Source: Eimeria necatrix (taxonomy: Eukaryota; Apicomplexa; Conoidasida; Eucoccidiorida; Eimeriidae). From it: DNA of 64,000 nucleotides. A program made the translations under genes and the position numbers. Location of the stretch: assembly GCF_000499385.1 (NCBI RefSeq), contig NW_013654457.1:62001-126000 (forward strand), read 5' to 3'. The notes under the pieces were generated by a model that worked only from the letters and a program-made list of their open reading frames with translations, made no database searches and had not been told where the DNA came from. Positions 12,333-24,829 of the stretch are shown here, piece after piece. Position 1 is the stretch's first letter; every line of letters starts with the position of its first letter.

Positions 12333-15300
12333 TTATTTCATAAGGCCTTTAGGAGAGGAGACAGTGCACGGATTAGTACGCACCGTACTGGTTTGCTGAA
12401 ACAAAGGGCATTTAATTAGTGGGAATGTGATAAAAGCTTCAAATAAAAGCTTCGGAGTCCCCTCAGGTGGCTCAATACGCTGCTCCTCCCTTACTGAGCC
12501 TGGACTGCTTTCTCCCAGAAACTTCCCGAAGTGAAAAGTGCCTTCGAATGTGCAGCCCGAAATGGAGTCGTAATGCCGGCCTTTCCCGTGCAGATGGCCA
12601 AATCGCCAGTCGCCCGAGTGTCTTTCGCCACTTCGCGTAATGCAATCCTGAACGGACAGACGAAAAAGCAGTCAAAAAGATGAAGGTGCAAGTCATCAAT
12701 TATGTTCGCTTTAGTCTATCTGCAGTCTTCGAAGTAGGTTGAGTACTAACGCCATTGCCTGCACAAACGCCTAATGACGCTACAATTTGAAGCAGCTCGC
12801 TCCACTATAGCGAGAAGCTGAGATGTCACAATATGCCTACGACACCTGTCAGTACCTATAGCTTGACGCAGTGTAGGCGCGTCTCAAATTTGCGCTTGAC
12901 TTACTCCACTTCCATGTCGCATGCCGTCTATCCAATGCCCTTCGTACACCTCTCCGGTGTCTTTTCGCTTGCTCAGTCCCCAACCATGAGGGACAATTTC
13001 TGCGATCGCCATTTGCGCAAAATCCTTATCTTCCACGCTGCCTGCCGCCCGATCATTGCATGTGGTAGGAAATTTCAGGTTTCCCAAGTACTTGTCTCCA
13101 TTGGGAAAAGTGACACTCCACTCCGCATCGCCGTCTGGTGCGCCGTCTCTCCACTGGCCATCTACGGTGACGGCGCCGGCTTCATTCACGCATGTAATCG
13201 AGCTCAAATCCCGTATAACTCCCACAGGGATTGTAAGCACTGCGGCTCCATGACGCAAGCCATTGCGCCACTGTCCGTCGTACAGACAGGAATCCCTATA
13301 GAGCATGCTGCCACATCCGTCCGGCTGAAGTGTTTCAGGCTGAAACGAAGGCAAGCGTGCACCGCGAGAAACTGGGAATAAGTACCTCGGATAGAACTGG
13401 TGCGGCAAAAATTAGATACGTTGCTGCAAATAGCTTGTGATTTGCCAACGTGTGATACGGCAACATTGTAATCGCGGTGATCAGAAAAAGCCAAACCAAT
13501 CAAGTCTGAGGCCCTGTGGCCTCGTGCGTAGAGGGTAACCTACAGAAAGCTCTCCTGTGTAAGTTCTTCCATCAGAGTAAACCGCAGTGACGACACCTGT
13601 CACTTTGCCACCCTCGAAACCGCCTCTGACCACAACGCCCTCCTGGTTTTCTGCAAGAGTTTGCCTTCCCTCGTTCCGCATTATTGTTAGCTTCCCCAGA
13701 CCTTCAAAACGGCCCCTCACAAACTCCCCTTCGTACTCCAGTCCGTCTCGCCGTACGTATCTACCCTAAATACCGGATGCACATCTCCACAAACATCTGC
13801 GGGGATCGTGATGCTGATGTGGTCTAGATCCATACGTGCAAAAGCTCTCTTGCGAGTAGTGGCATTGTGAATAAGCACCGCAATCAATGGCCATGTGATA
13901 GGAACAACAGAGGCATACCTCTTGAGTGCGCAACAATAGGACTAATCACGGAAGTTGTACAAAGCATGCAGAGAACTCACCCGCCCATGGTATTTATTGT
14001 CGAGAAACTGGCCCCAGTATCGCTCACTGCGTGAATACAGATGCCCCTCCCCGCACTTTTTATTGTGCTGCCACTGGCCTACATATAAGTAGCCCACAGA
14101 CTCATGGGCAAGAACCCCGTGTCCATGTCGTTCGTCGCGAACCCACGAACCATCGTATCTGTTGCCCAGCACCAAAGAATACGCAACGCAAACTACCACC
14201 AGAATGGCAAAGAAAGCGTACAACACCTGTAGCAATCCTAGCTTAAAAATTTAGGTTGAGCAATTACCTCATGCCGTCAGCAGAAGAGTAAACACCATCT
14301 CCATGCCTCTGACATGACGAGAATTGGCCCTCGTAGCAATCTCCATTGCTGTAAAGATACCTCGCGTAGCCGCAAGTGGGCGGAGGCTGCAGAATCTCAT
14401 GCTTTGCGGAAGGAGCCCCTTTGTTCGGCAGCTGGTGCTCTAGAAGCCAAGCCTGAAACCAGCAGAACCTGAGCTCGCTTGCTACAACGAAGGGACATCT
14501 GCAAACTGACCTGCCAACGCCAGTAATCTAGCTACAACTTACGCTGTATCTATGTAAAACAACAGGCGCCCACCTGAAAGTTATGCGTGTCTGCCCACGC
14601 TTTGACCCACTCGACGCCGAACTCACTCAGATCACCGCTTTCTGCTGACGGAAAGGAGATTTGCCGCAGGAGCTGCTGCCTCGAGCGTTCAGGGCCAGCA
14701 GCAATGGCTGCTCTCCTGTGTAGCAATTAATACCAACAAAGGCTGCTCGGAAACGTGGCAAGCACCGCTTGAAAGGACCGCAGTGACGGTAACACAACAC
14801 GAAGGCGCAGTAGTTCTGCAACCCCGGAGCCCTTGTGCTTTTCATGTTATATGAAACCACCGCCTACCTGCATAGCTGCTCTAGATGCTGTGTAAACGCT
14901 GCACGTATGAGGTCTGCATGTGCTTCCCAGTTTGGATCAAACACGGAAGGGAAACCCATGGCATCGCTGCTGCTCCTGCTCTCTACCTGCAAGCCGCTAA
15001 TGCCTGAGCAAAGCCTCTGTACGACGGGCCTGTCGGCTGGCAGATCCCCTGCCTTACTAGAAATAGCTGGAGACTCAGCCTCCTTATGGCATTCCTCACT
15101 AGCAACCGTTCTGCGCGATTTTTTTCCACCGGATGCGGCAGCACTAGTGGGAGTCTGTCGATCAGCCTGGCGCTCCCAACCCCACCTAAGGCGACCACTC
15201 AACCACCCCCCTCCACCGCCGCATACAGGGTAGGTGCACGGAATGCTGTTAAAAGATGTGTTGTGGTGCTGCCGCGGCTCTTCTAAATCAGCATCCAAAC

Positions 15301-18300
15301 CGCTCGAGCTGCTCCTAACAAAAGTATCGCGTCCACGCACTCCACTACGTGCCTCTCCAGAAGGTGCATTGCATAGAGTTCCTGATGTGCTGGTGCCGTC
15401 ATCCCTCTTAACAGCTTCAGCTTCCCATCGGCCTTCGATGCCCGTGTAATTGATCCGCTCTGTCCGGCTCAAGCTGCTGCTACTGCGGCTACTGCAGTGG
15501 CGGCTGCTCCTAGGTGAGACGGCAGAAGCAGTTCTTCGTCTTTGCTGCTGCCCTGCAAACGAATAGTCTGCCTTAGGATAAGTCGAAGCGTGAAGGTTTG
15601 AAGGCACCACTTTTGATGGTGAAGCCGTAGCTGCAATACCACACACAACCATCAAACATTAGCTTTCCAGCAAATAGCTATACCGAGAAGAAACGCTCAG
15701 GGTATCAGACTGTCTACAAGCTGCTCACATTCATCCTTGGACCTCAAGAAAGGGATTCCATGCGCCGCTGCGTGGTTAGCGAGGGAAGAGAATGTTTGCT
15801 GCAACAGATCTGTTGCATGCCTCGAGATGCTGCAGCTATTTCCATAAGTGGGGCTATTGCTTCCTAACGCCCCACAAGAAAATGAAGTCTCCACGCTCAT
15901 ACGATTCGCGAACTTCTGCTCCCAATCCGTCAACCGCAGCAGTGGCACCAGGGTCGCGTTCTGTAGCTCGACGGTTAGAGTGTCTACGTCCACTGAAAAG
16001 AGCATCGAAACTCAAGCTTCAGTACTGAATCAGTTTTATTGAGGCCAAGCACTGTGGCGCCACTAATAAGAACGCTACGAAGATGCACAGACTTGCCTAC
16101 GATGTCTGGCTTGACAACTGGGTGCGCTGCCAGAGTAGGATTAGTCGAAGATATAAGAAATGCCCTCTTCTGCAAAAGCAGGTCGTCTACTAGATCGAGA
16201 GGAAGGATAGGAAAAAAAGCCGAGCGATACTCAAACACCTTGAATGGGAGCCCGTGACGTTTCCAGCGGTAATCATGCTCTCCAAAGCCGTCACTAGAAA
16301 AACCACAAGCCAATCCACCTGCAGAAATAGCCCCCAAAACTCGATGCATCTCGTCTGGCCATGCAAAAGCCGTGAATCCGGCAGAAAGCCATTGCCATCG
16401 AAAATGCCACGATAACACACGAATCTACTGTTTGCGTCTTTCTTGGGCCTTCCACCGAGTGCAACGACGTCAACAATTATGTTTGAGGCCCCTCTACACT
16501 ACATGCAGTGACGCCCGCCTGCCTCTATCGCATTATACAACCTCCCTTGAGGTATCACAGAGGGAGTTGAGACAGTAGTCTATGTGGAAGTAGCGCCATA
16601 CCCGGGAGGAGCGAAATAAATGAGAGAACAGCTGTGGATGCCCGCGAAGCATCACATGAGTGGAACATGACTTTCGTCTCCAGCAGCAAAGCTTTGACAA
16701 GCATGAGGAGCTGCTCTGCGTTGTCAGCGCAGTGCAAACAAAGAGAATGAACTATGTATTCATCTGCATTTTTCGTTTTGCAGGTCTCCTACCTGCTGGT
16801 ATGCAACTGAGGAGAGAACATGGGTTAGGCTCGATAGTCCTACGTGGATTGACTGCCATGATAAAGGGTGGCAGGCCAGCCTCAAGATTGAAGGTGATCT
16901 CGGTGTATCTCATGAGATGGAAGTTGACGGTATTCAGCTGGTCGTACAGTTGAACAAGCAACTGAGTAGGCAATCCCGAAGAGCTCGTCTGCTCCTCAGC
17001 ACTTCCAGAGGCTCTCTCCATAAGCTCAAAAAAGGCCGTCGTAACAGGAAGTAGGCGAAACAAAAGAAGTCCCCAAAACGGCACACGTGCCACCAAGCAC
17101 ACTGCGCATAATCCCTGGGCATCTTCCATGGATGATGGATCCCACTAGGCACGCCCACACCACGCAAGCAGACATACCCACATCCACGCGAGCCTCCAAT
17201 TGATATTTCCCCCACCCTCGGCATAGCAGCACTTGCATATTTTTTCTGGTTGCCCGTAATAAGGTGAAAACTGGCTATTCCGTAGAGCCTCTACGGCTTA
17301 GTATATCCTCACCAAGCGTTCCCTTTGCGCAGAATAACAAGACACGCCGAAAAAGTAAGTGTTGTTCTTTGCCATGGGCACCGTAAAGAAGAGATGTGAA
17401 CAAGGCCGCTGGACACTAGCGGAATCCTCCTTACGTTCGGTCGTCCCTTGAGAAGCCACCTGGAGGCTCTCCCTCATCGAGGCCATCTCTGGTAGAGCAA
17501 ACCTTTCAACCCACTGGAGCAAAGTCGTATCGCCATCCTCCCCGTCCCACAAAAATGCTCGCTGGGAGGCACCCTGCTGCTTTTTACGCCATAACGAACG
17601 CTGCAAGCGCAACAGCAAACAAAGTGGAAGTATTGCACACGAGCAATCGGAGGCACGTGACCCTCACTCGGCAGTATACAAAGTCATAGCAGATGCACTA
17701 GACAATGAAAATGGAATGATGGTCACTGCATGGGGATGGCCCATCATCTACAATACACGTTGAAGTACTTGTGGCAGACGAAACGGTCAGCAGCAGCTTG
17801 AAAGTTCTCAGACTCCTGGTCCGCTCGGCCAGAGATTCCTCCGCTCTGTCAAGTCACAGCTTGTATCGCTTGCATATATAGTGTCAACTACAGGCACTGA
17901 CTTCTGCCAAAAAGGAAAGCAATTCGAGACCAAAATGTCCAGAAGGAACGCAGAAGAATAAAAGGCCTACACTCACCTCCGTACAGTGTGCAAGGTCGAG
18001 TGGGTGAAGAGGCAGACAGTTACACTTTGTCCTTTGGTGATGAAACAAAATTTGATGCCTTTGCACCGCTGACTGCACCACTACGAATATACTGCGCAAA
18101 CGAGCACATAAAATCCAACTAAACCTCTGCTGACTGCACCACTATGAATATACTGCGCAAACGAGCACATAAAATCCAACTAAACCTCTTAAATCTGTGT
18201 TTAGCAGCCTCACGCTCAAATTTCCTACAGCACGAAAAAGTATAAAACTCGGCGAAGTGCCTTACCCGATAATAGGTGGGCCATCTACCTCTGGCCTGTA

Positions 18301-18762
18301 AGTAGAAGTATCGTCGATTGCTCCAGAAACGCAGTGGGAGAAGTCGCTCGTGCTGCTGCTGCTGGCGGATTCCCTCGTGCCGGTACTTCTCTCTGCCGCA
18401 TCTCGCTGTTCTTGTCCTTTGCATGTGCTGGCCTGGGTTCCCATGTCGACATTTCCCACGCCTAAACCAGTAGGATAATAGCTCAAAGCATTACTGGGCC
18501 GCTGAGAAGACGGGAGTGCCGCAGATGGAGGGGAGGTAGCAGCAGCATTAGCAGGAGGGGAATCAGCAGCTGCAGCACGAGGCGAATCAGGCCTCGCCGA
18601 ATTTGCATCAGCGGCCACTTCAGTACTCAATGAGACTTCTACCGTCGGGGAAACGCCGGCTGCGAGGGCGCCTACCCTTTTGGTCCCCTGCACCAGCAAA
18701 TCCTCCTCCTGCTCCGAATCATCGTCTCCCCCAATTGCAAAGACGGATTCAACAGGATGCAT
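12333..18762 (-). CDS. AVL9-family DENN protein with C-terminal MORN repeats
   Basis: AVL9/DENN proteins act in late-secretory vesicle traffic, usually through Rab GTPases. MORN repeats bind membranes or scaffolds. Fourteen exons chain with consistent phase: 18266-18762, 17977-18091, 17313-17600, 16793-17144, 16602-16715, 16079-16318, 15729-15992, 14868-15630, 14574-14679, 14268-14452, 13981-14158, 13544-13765, 12905-13396, 12333-12647. The total is 1376 codons plus stop. Residues 1-165 are an acidic, Ala/Ser-rich leader. AVL9 landmarks follow: HLFFTVPMAKNNTYFFGVSC, CLVARVPFWGLLLF, LLLETKVMFHSC...SLLPG, FLISSTNPTL, DPNWEAHADLIRAAF, and EFGVEWVKAWADTHNF near residues 890-913. From about residue 935 the rest is MORN units (DCYEGQFSSCQRHGDGVY, YDGSWVRDERHGHGVL, YEGEFVRGRFEGLGKLT) that read smoothly across intron junctions. 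Exon 8 carries a long Ser/Arg-rich insert. The exon 6 donor is the least certain site. A possible 99-nt intron (12396-12494) in the last exon keeps frame either way. Confidence 0.85.
18068..18189. repeat. 61-bp tandem duplication across a splice acceptor
   Basis: Two head-to-tail 61-bp copies (18068-18128 and 18129-18189) differ at one visible internal base. The unit contains the 3' splice site and first codons of exon 2 of the AVL9/MORN gene. Only the copy nearer the exon (18068-18128) leads into an open frame. The other copy's frame hits a stop soon after the junction. Confidence 0.9.
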
Positions 18763-21700
18763 AAAGGAACAGTTTTTTTTTTAAAAGAAGGACAAGCTCT
18801 CGATCTTCCCCCCCCTTTTATGTGTGCACCAGATAAACCGGTTATGGACTGAATCGGCAGGTGTCAAGTGCTGCGTGTTCTTGATTAGACAGACAATACT
18901 TTCTGTTCCAGTTCGTCAGATGCGGGCGCCGTTTTGCTGAAAGACAGCCGCATTAGACGGCCCAGCTAAATAGTAGAAAGCTGTTTTGAGTACGAACACT
19001 TGCCATATCCCCCAAAAAAAGACAAGGCAGGCCTTATCCTCATGAAGTGGGCCACAGATAATGGATGAGTCTTTAGCACCTAAGCCAGCACCCTGAAATA
19101 TCCCCGTTACTTCCAGCTGCGCCCGGGATACTGATGTTAACAATGTTCCTCAGGTGCTGTAAATGGGCCACAGGCATGGCTCACTGTTGTCGTTATGTTG
19201 GAACTGTTAGAAATGATCAACACCTGAGACCCGACAGCACCCGCATGAGCCATGGACGAAGACTGACTACACTGCTCGCCTGACGAGCATGAAGGTTTCG
19301 TTTGACCCCGATCTACATTAATATAAGAGACGCATCAACAGTTGCAGCCTTGAAGCTAGAGGAAAGAATCAGAGCACATGCTCGCCTCTGGTGGGTCTTC
19401 CCTGTGTGGGAGCTGCACTTGTCGCCCTGTCCAGCAAACAGTTGCAGAATGAAACTTAGCAAAAATATTCTAATGCGTAGTAAAAGCGAAGTTCAGAAAG
19501 CGCATGTGAGGAGCAAGCGCACATGTACTCTTATATCCGCTCTTCTACACCAGCGCACCAGCCTAGCTTGCTATTGTTCAAGAGGAGCAGGATCAGATTT
19601 ATTTGCGCTACAGTTTTTGGACACTTTGCACAAAATATCAACTGTTCGATTGCGCGCTAGCACTGCTAACTAAAGCATTTTACAGCGGGCTCCTTTAGAT
19701 GTATTGGTCTGATTCTACGTAAGGCTAGTAAGGCACAGGTTAGTAGCTTCGGGGCTGGCAAAGGCTGTCGTACTCAGGGCTCAGTGTCCCGGGGGGTTCA
19801 AATAACTTTTACTTATTTAGAGATCCCCCTAGCGTTTATGTGCCGTCCGAGCTCATTTAAAGAGATATAAGCGTCCCAGTCGGAGAGTCCATCCAAACAG
19901 TTCTAAGTCTCGCGTTAATACTCGTAACACCCCGTAGATATTACTAGCAGCTGCTTCGGGTTACCTTTCCCGCCTTGGCAGTGATGCGTTGAGCTTTACA
20001 GCCACTGTTTAAGGCTTTGACGGCCATGTCGGAATCATGCTGGCCATACGACCGACAAGACCAAAACCCCTGATGCTCACAGCCAAATTCATCCGCCTTT
20101 AAAGCCGGAGACAACGCGAGAGAGCCCGCGTTGTTCTATTGAAAAGACAGTTTTAAACACACCAGTTAGCGCCTATAAAAGAAAGCCGTGTATTGCGTTC
20201 CATGTCAAATTCGGCCACGACGTAATCTGCCTATTGGGCAGCAAGGCAGCACGATCGTCTCATACGATCTTTTGTGTTCTTTCCCTCTCCTCTGCGCAAA
20301 CCCAAGCAATTACCTTACAAGATTTCATAGTGATCCCTGCCCACATGCTTAAGAGCATTTTCTGTTCGCTGGAAGGTTTCCCATTCCCTGCACCCCATGC
20401 TAATCCACGAAGGCACAGTATTGTTCGCTCGTATGACATTGTTGCTGGACAGAATAGTGCAGCAAGCAGCGTTCTGTCCGCATGTTGCCATTTCTCCATA
20501 ACGCATGTGCCACTTCTTATTCTGATTGTGCTCGCATACCCACTTTCTGGTGAGTGTGTTCGAGAGAGGGAACTGCTGGAATGTTGGCTAAAACGACGCT
20601 ACAGGAAATCTTCCTGTCCCCTGTTTGGTGCTTAGGTTGCTGTGAGCAGAAATCATGCGCTTCCTCTTGGCTCGAGCCGCCGGTTTACCCCCATATCACA
20701 TCTTCGTTTTCTCGCAGACTGCGGCCGGAAGTAAATAAACAAGAAAGCATTATTACACTGTGGTTGCAGGGCATACTGACAATGGTATGGCTGTGGCGAG
20801 GAAGGGAGCTGACGGATGTAACCGTCTACAACGGTTTTAGGGGCACACTCTTTGTAGGCAGCAAAAAAGAGGAATACTACGCTTGAACCATGGAGCCTCC
20901 TCCCCGTCCTTTCATCGCCTAGAGTCCCACAGCTGTGGAGCCTTATAAATGGCACTACAATGCAGATTGCGTACACGCTATAGACTATGTGCACATCTGG
21001 TTATTCACCCTGTAGCTTACCACTACGACACGAGGCTGAACTTCAGAACCTCATATCAGCGGGCACGCCGGGAGTCACATGTTGCCTTTTTAGTTAGTAA
21101 ACTTCTATTTCCCCTAACTGACCCGCGACCCTACGCCCTCTCCCAGCCTGCACCTTTTTGTAAATACAATGCCCATTATGTGAAATAGTTCATTGCCCGA
21201 CCTGGAATTGGGGCATGGCCGCTACGCGAATGACCTCCGCAGTGCTCCGGGAAAATGCACAGCACTAAATAACCGGAACATAAGTACCCATTGCGAGTCT
21301 AATTCCCGCTATAAAGACACTTAATGGCAACATTAGCCCCCGTAACCAGACATTTCTGCCTTTGCTGTAAGCTCCGCATGCACAAGCACGAGCACAGTGG
21401 GCGACTAGATACCAAGTGTCTTGAGTAAGAACTCTTCGTGCTTTTTCGGATGGATTCCCGACAAATTGAGTCCAGCGTTCGGGATATTCCTCCTGATGAC
21501 TTGAAGATGATTCCTATATCTGTTGAAAAATCCAGAGCCTCTCAAGAAGCGCGGCGGGGGCTGGTGGGCCACTTCATCTCCATGCTCAGACGCAACGTAT
21601 GTATCGACAGTGGCGTGGCTCCATTGTCTAGGGTAAAGTATATGCAGCGGAAGAACAACTGCAGTCTTCAATTCGGTTATCTCCCTGGATGACCTGCAGC

Positions 21701-22084
21701 AACGTGAGCAAGCTGGTGCCGAGGTAGGACATGCTCCTTTGGCCCGCAAAACTTGTTTCAGTATAGGCTGCTCAGCTCAAGCATTGGACCTTTTGATAGA
21801 AGCCACGGTGGACGGAACAGTAGACTGCATCTTAGCAGGTATCATACTCTGGACATGATTTTTGCCAGCATGTTATCAGAGGTGCGCAAAGCAAATACGC
21901 AGTGCAGTGCAAAATGATGTGTGGCGTTTCACGCACAAAGGAGGGACTGGGCAAGATAGAGATGTCTGTTTCGAAACATACACTTTCAAAAAAAATGTAT
22001 GCATACAGGCATGCACAGGCAAACACGCAAGCACATAGGCAGACGCGAATGCAAACGAGCAACCACATACATACACCATAAACA
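18763..22084. other. Intergenic region, no supported gene
   Basis: About 3.3 kb upstream of the AVL9/MORN gene. ORFs here are short and lack splice-consistent partners or recognisable motifs. An A/T homopolymer run at 18772-18782, just upstream of the AVL9/MORN start, may be promoter-proximal. No tRNA or rRNA signature was seen. Confidence 0.5.
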
Positions 22085-22201
22085 TAATATATACATATAT
22101 ATATGTATATATATATATATATACGTACATAAAGACTGTGCGTGTGCGTGCGCGTGTGCATGTGTGTGTGTGTGTGTGCGTGTGTGCATTTGCGTGTGTG
22201 T
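22085..22201. repeat. Compound (TA)n / (TG)n microsatellite
   Basis: An alternating TA tract at about 22085-22125 is followed by a TG/CG-rich alternating tract at about 22139-22201. Both are simple repeats. The overlapping long ORFs on both strands come from the alternating sequence. Confidence 0.95.
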
Positions 22202-22417
22202 ACTTGCACTAAAATGTAAACACATGATGTACATTTTGCACTGCCAAGCAGGCATCCGTGGGTCACTTCCGTGCAAACGCACATCTTAGAAATGTGTGGA
22301 TACAACTTTCTACATTTTAGAAAAGATAGCTGAGCAGACAGGCAATTTGGCTTTGTAATCCTAATCACCTGCGTCCACGGGAACGCAGAAGGGGATTGTT
22401 GACGATATGTGGAAGCC

Positions 22418-22586
22418 GAGCTCCACCAGATCATTTCCGTCAACAGGCGAAGATAATCTCTGAAGATGGGAGATGACGCCGACACTGGAGCCCCGCCTTC
22501 ACGTTCATGAGTGTAATCACTTGAGATTCGTAAATACACTTCAGAGATTATCTTCGCCTGTTGACGGAAATGATCTGGTGGAGCTC
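22418..22586. repeat. Perfect 48-bp inverted repeat with 73-nt spacer
   Basis: The left arm 22418-22465 is the exact reverse complement of the right arm 22539-22586. With two mismatches the arms extend about seven further bases outward. The right arm ends six bases before the stop codon (22592-22594, minus strand) of the PDZ gene, so a hairpin could form in the 3' UTR of that transcript. It may be a foldback element or a transcript-end structure. Confidence 0.9.
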
Positions 22587-22591
22587 AGCTT

Positions 22592-24353
22592 CTAAGCCGA
22601 CAGTAGCTTTCCAGTAGGTGCTGGCGCACTGGAAGATAAATGCCGTCCTACGATAGAGTCTGACTGATTTGCATGTAGAAAGCACCCACTGATCTTTGCA
22701 AGCGCTGCTGGGAATTTCCTCAAGGAGGCTAGGACTACGTCAACGCAGGCTTGGAGCTTGCAGCTAGCAGAGGCGGCTGCCGCACTCTCATCGCTCTCAC
22801 AAATACCGACTGGACCGCTACTCACGACGATTGGAAGGATTCGCTCGGCATATATCCCGCAAGTCGTGATTTGTACGCAGCACATTGCGAATTTCGGTAA
22901 TCTTCCTGCTCTTTGAAGGCAGCCTTACGGGCTGATACATTTCGTGTTCCCACATTTCCTCAGCGACCAACGGGTGCCTCCACCCAACTGCGCCACTGTG
23001 ACACACTTTCTTCTCTGTGTGGGTGTGCAGTGTGGTGGGGAACGCATGTTGATGAAAATATTGGCCGTCGCAAACGGACAAAGGCAAGTACTTCGCTTGT
23101 CAGTCTCAGAAGACCTCTTGATGCGTCCAGGCGGAGCCCTGTAACAGCGTGTTGAGGAACCCTGCTGGCACATGAAGTGGAGCCGTCTGCTGCAGTTGCT
23201 TGTAATGTTGTGAGTCACCGTCGTCTTTTCCCATATATTCAACTGCGTCAAGCCGTTGCAATGCAGCGAAGCCAGAGGCCCCATACAGGAGAGGCAACGG
23301 ACCTCTGTATACCTCAAGCTTCAAGGGTAGCAACTGAGGCTCCCGCTGCTGGGGCTTCGGCCGGCGGCGCGGCCGCAGCAAGTCAAGGCACTTTTCGACG
23401 GGTAGGCCTAACAGTATAGCGTTGCTTGCGAGCACTATTTGGTCGCCTGCAACAGGCACACCTCAAGAGCCAGCTAGCTCCCACGCCAAGCTGCGAATTG
23501 TTGAGCTGTGACGACCCTGCAAAATTATTACTCTTGATTTACCTGGAACAAGCCCCGCTTTTTCCGCCTTGCTGCCCTCCACCACATAGGCCACGAAAAT
23601 GCCTCCAACTTCTCTGGGGTTGGAATCAAAGGCAAAGCCCCACGGCGCCTCCACTTCTGCCTTTCTAAAACACAAAGAGCAAAAACAACCAGCAAATGCA
23701 GCAGCAGATCAACTCAAACACATACACATACCATATACATTACAAAATCACGATTTGTGTTCCTCGTGGAGGCGGTGCGTAACAACATGTTTGTATCACC
23801 CCCGCTGCAGCAAGGACCTCACAAGTAAGCACGTCGCTTCTCATACAACTACTGGAGAACAATAAAGAGCAAAGGCAACGGCAACAAAGGCAGCGAAAAC
23901 GATAACTGGCAGCCAGAAGGGAAGCACCAAGTGCCACAGCGCCAAACCCAGCAGCAGTAACGGCAAAACCAAAGGGCAACAACCACAGCAGCCCTAGCAG
24001 AGGAAATGGCCACGCGCACATTAATGTGGGCAACGCCTTTCTGAGTTCCTTTGGATCCATTCGAGCTCTAACAAGAGTGTTCTCGAGTGCCCTAGTGAGT
24101 TTGGGAGGGACTGCTGCTGCAGCTGCCGCAGCAGCGGCCAGTGTAGCGCGTGGAGCACTGGCAGCTGTGCCTGTTGCCGTTTCTGGCTCTGTAAATGCTG
24201 CTGTAGGACATGCTCTCAGATGCGACGCCACCTTGTAGCAGCAGTTGCTTTCCCAGAAGCGGCCTCGTAGCCGCAGTGAATGGCCCAACGTGCACCAGGC
24301 TAGAGGTAGCAGCGGCGCAGACTGCAGGAGGAGTACCACCGGCAGGGACCAAG
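22592..24353 (-). CDS. PDZ-domain protein with a hydrophobic segment
   Basis: A PDZ domain is assembled from two exons. The first starts near 23657 with WGFAFDSNPREVGGIFVAYV and GSKAEKAGLVPG. A GTAAAT intron then joins in phase to GDQIVLASNAILLG and PVEKCLDLLR, giving the usual GLxxGDxI loop. Upstream, an exon near 24278-24353 (LVPAGGTPPAVCAAATSS) joins in phase to an Ala-rich exon. That exon holds TRALENTLVRARMDPKELRK and then a long hydrophobic stretch (PFP...LPFGFAVTAAGFGAVALG), likely one or two membrane spans. Downstream exons give EDYRNSQCAAYKSRLAGYM (donor GTGAGT) and a terminal exon with ACVDVVLASLRKFPAALAKI, stopping at 22592. Function is unknown. Membrane-anchored PDZ proteins occur in plastids and the secretory pathway, but no targeting signal is visible. 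The 5' end is unresolved, and the exon at 24830-25717 may belong to the same gene. Confidence 0.6.
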
Positions 24354-24829
24354 CTACTAAAAATAAAGAACATTTGACTTCCAGGCGCAGGAGCACGGAG
24401 CAACTACTGCAAAACAAGCGAGAATACGACTCAGATAACAAACAGCTACTGCGCAGTGAAGACAGGCACCCGAACAGACGACGTTTGACACCGGCACAAA
24501 TACAGAACTGCGGTAGTACAAACGGAGCAGATGCCTGCCAGAGAAATTAAGAGGCGTAGATAAAACAATAAAAAAGCAAGATGGCCCTCATCGAGACAAG
24601 TGGTTAGTGATACATAAAGTACACCACGAAAGCTGCACAGAAACATCCAGCAAAAATCAAAATTTGGCTGCAAAAGAGACACGACAGGCAAACGCAAGAA
24701 CACAGACACGAAAAGGAACTAAGGAGACCAATGCGACGGGTTAAGGTACAGCAACACGAGCGGACTGCAAAGGACTACCCTGAGAAGGCAATACAAGCAA
24801 CCAATTTGTGTGGATGAGTGCATATACAC

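Noticed and set aside
21832..22539. 235-codon minus-strand ORF across the microsatellite
   Set aside because: Its composition comes from the TA/TG repeats (runs of Ile-Tyr and His-Thr) and it has no start or splice support.
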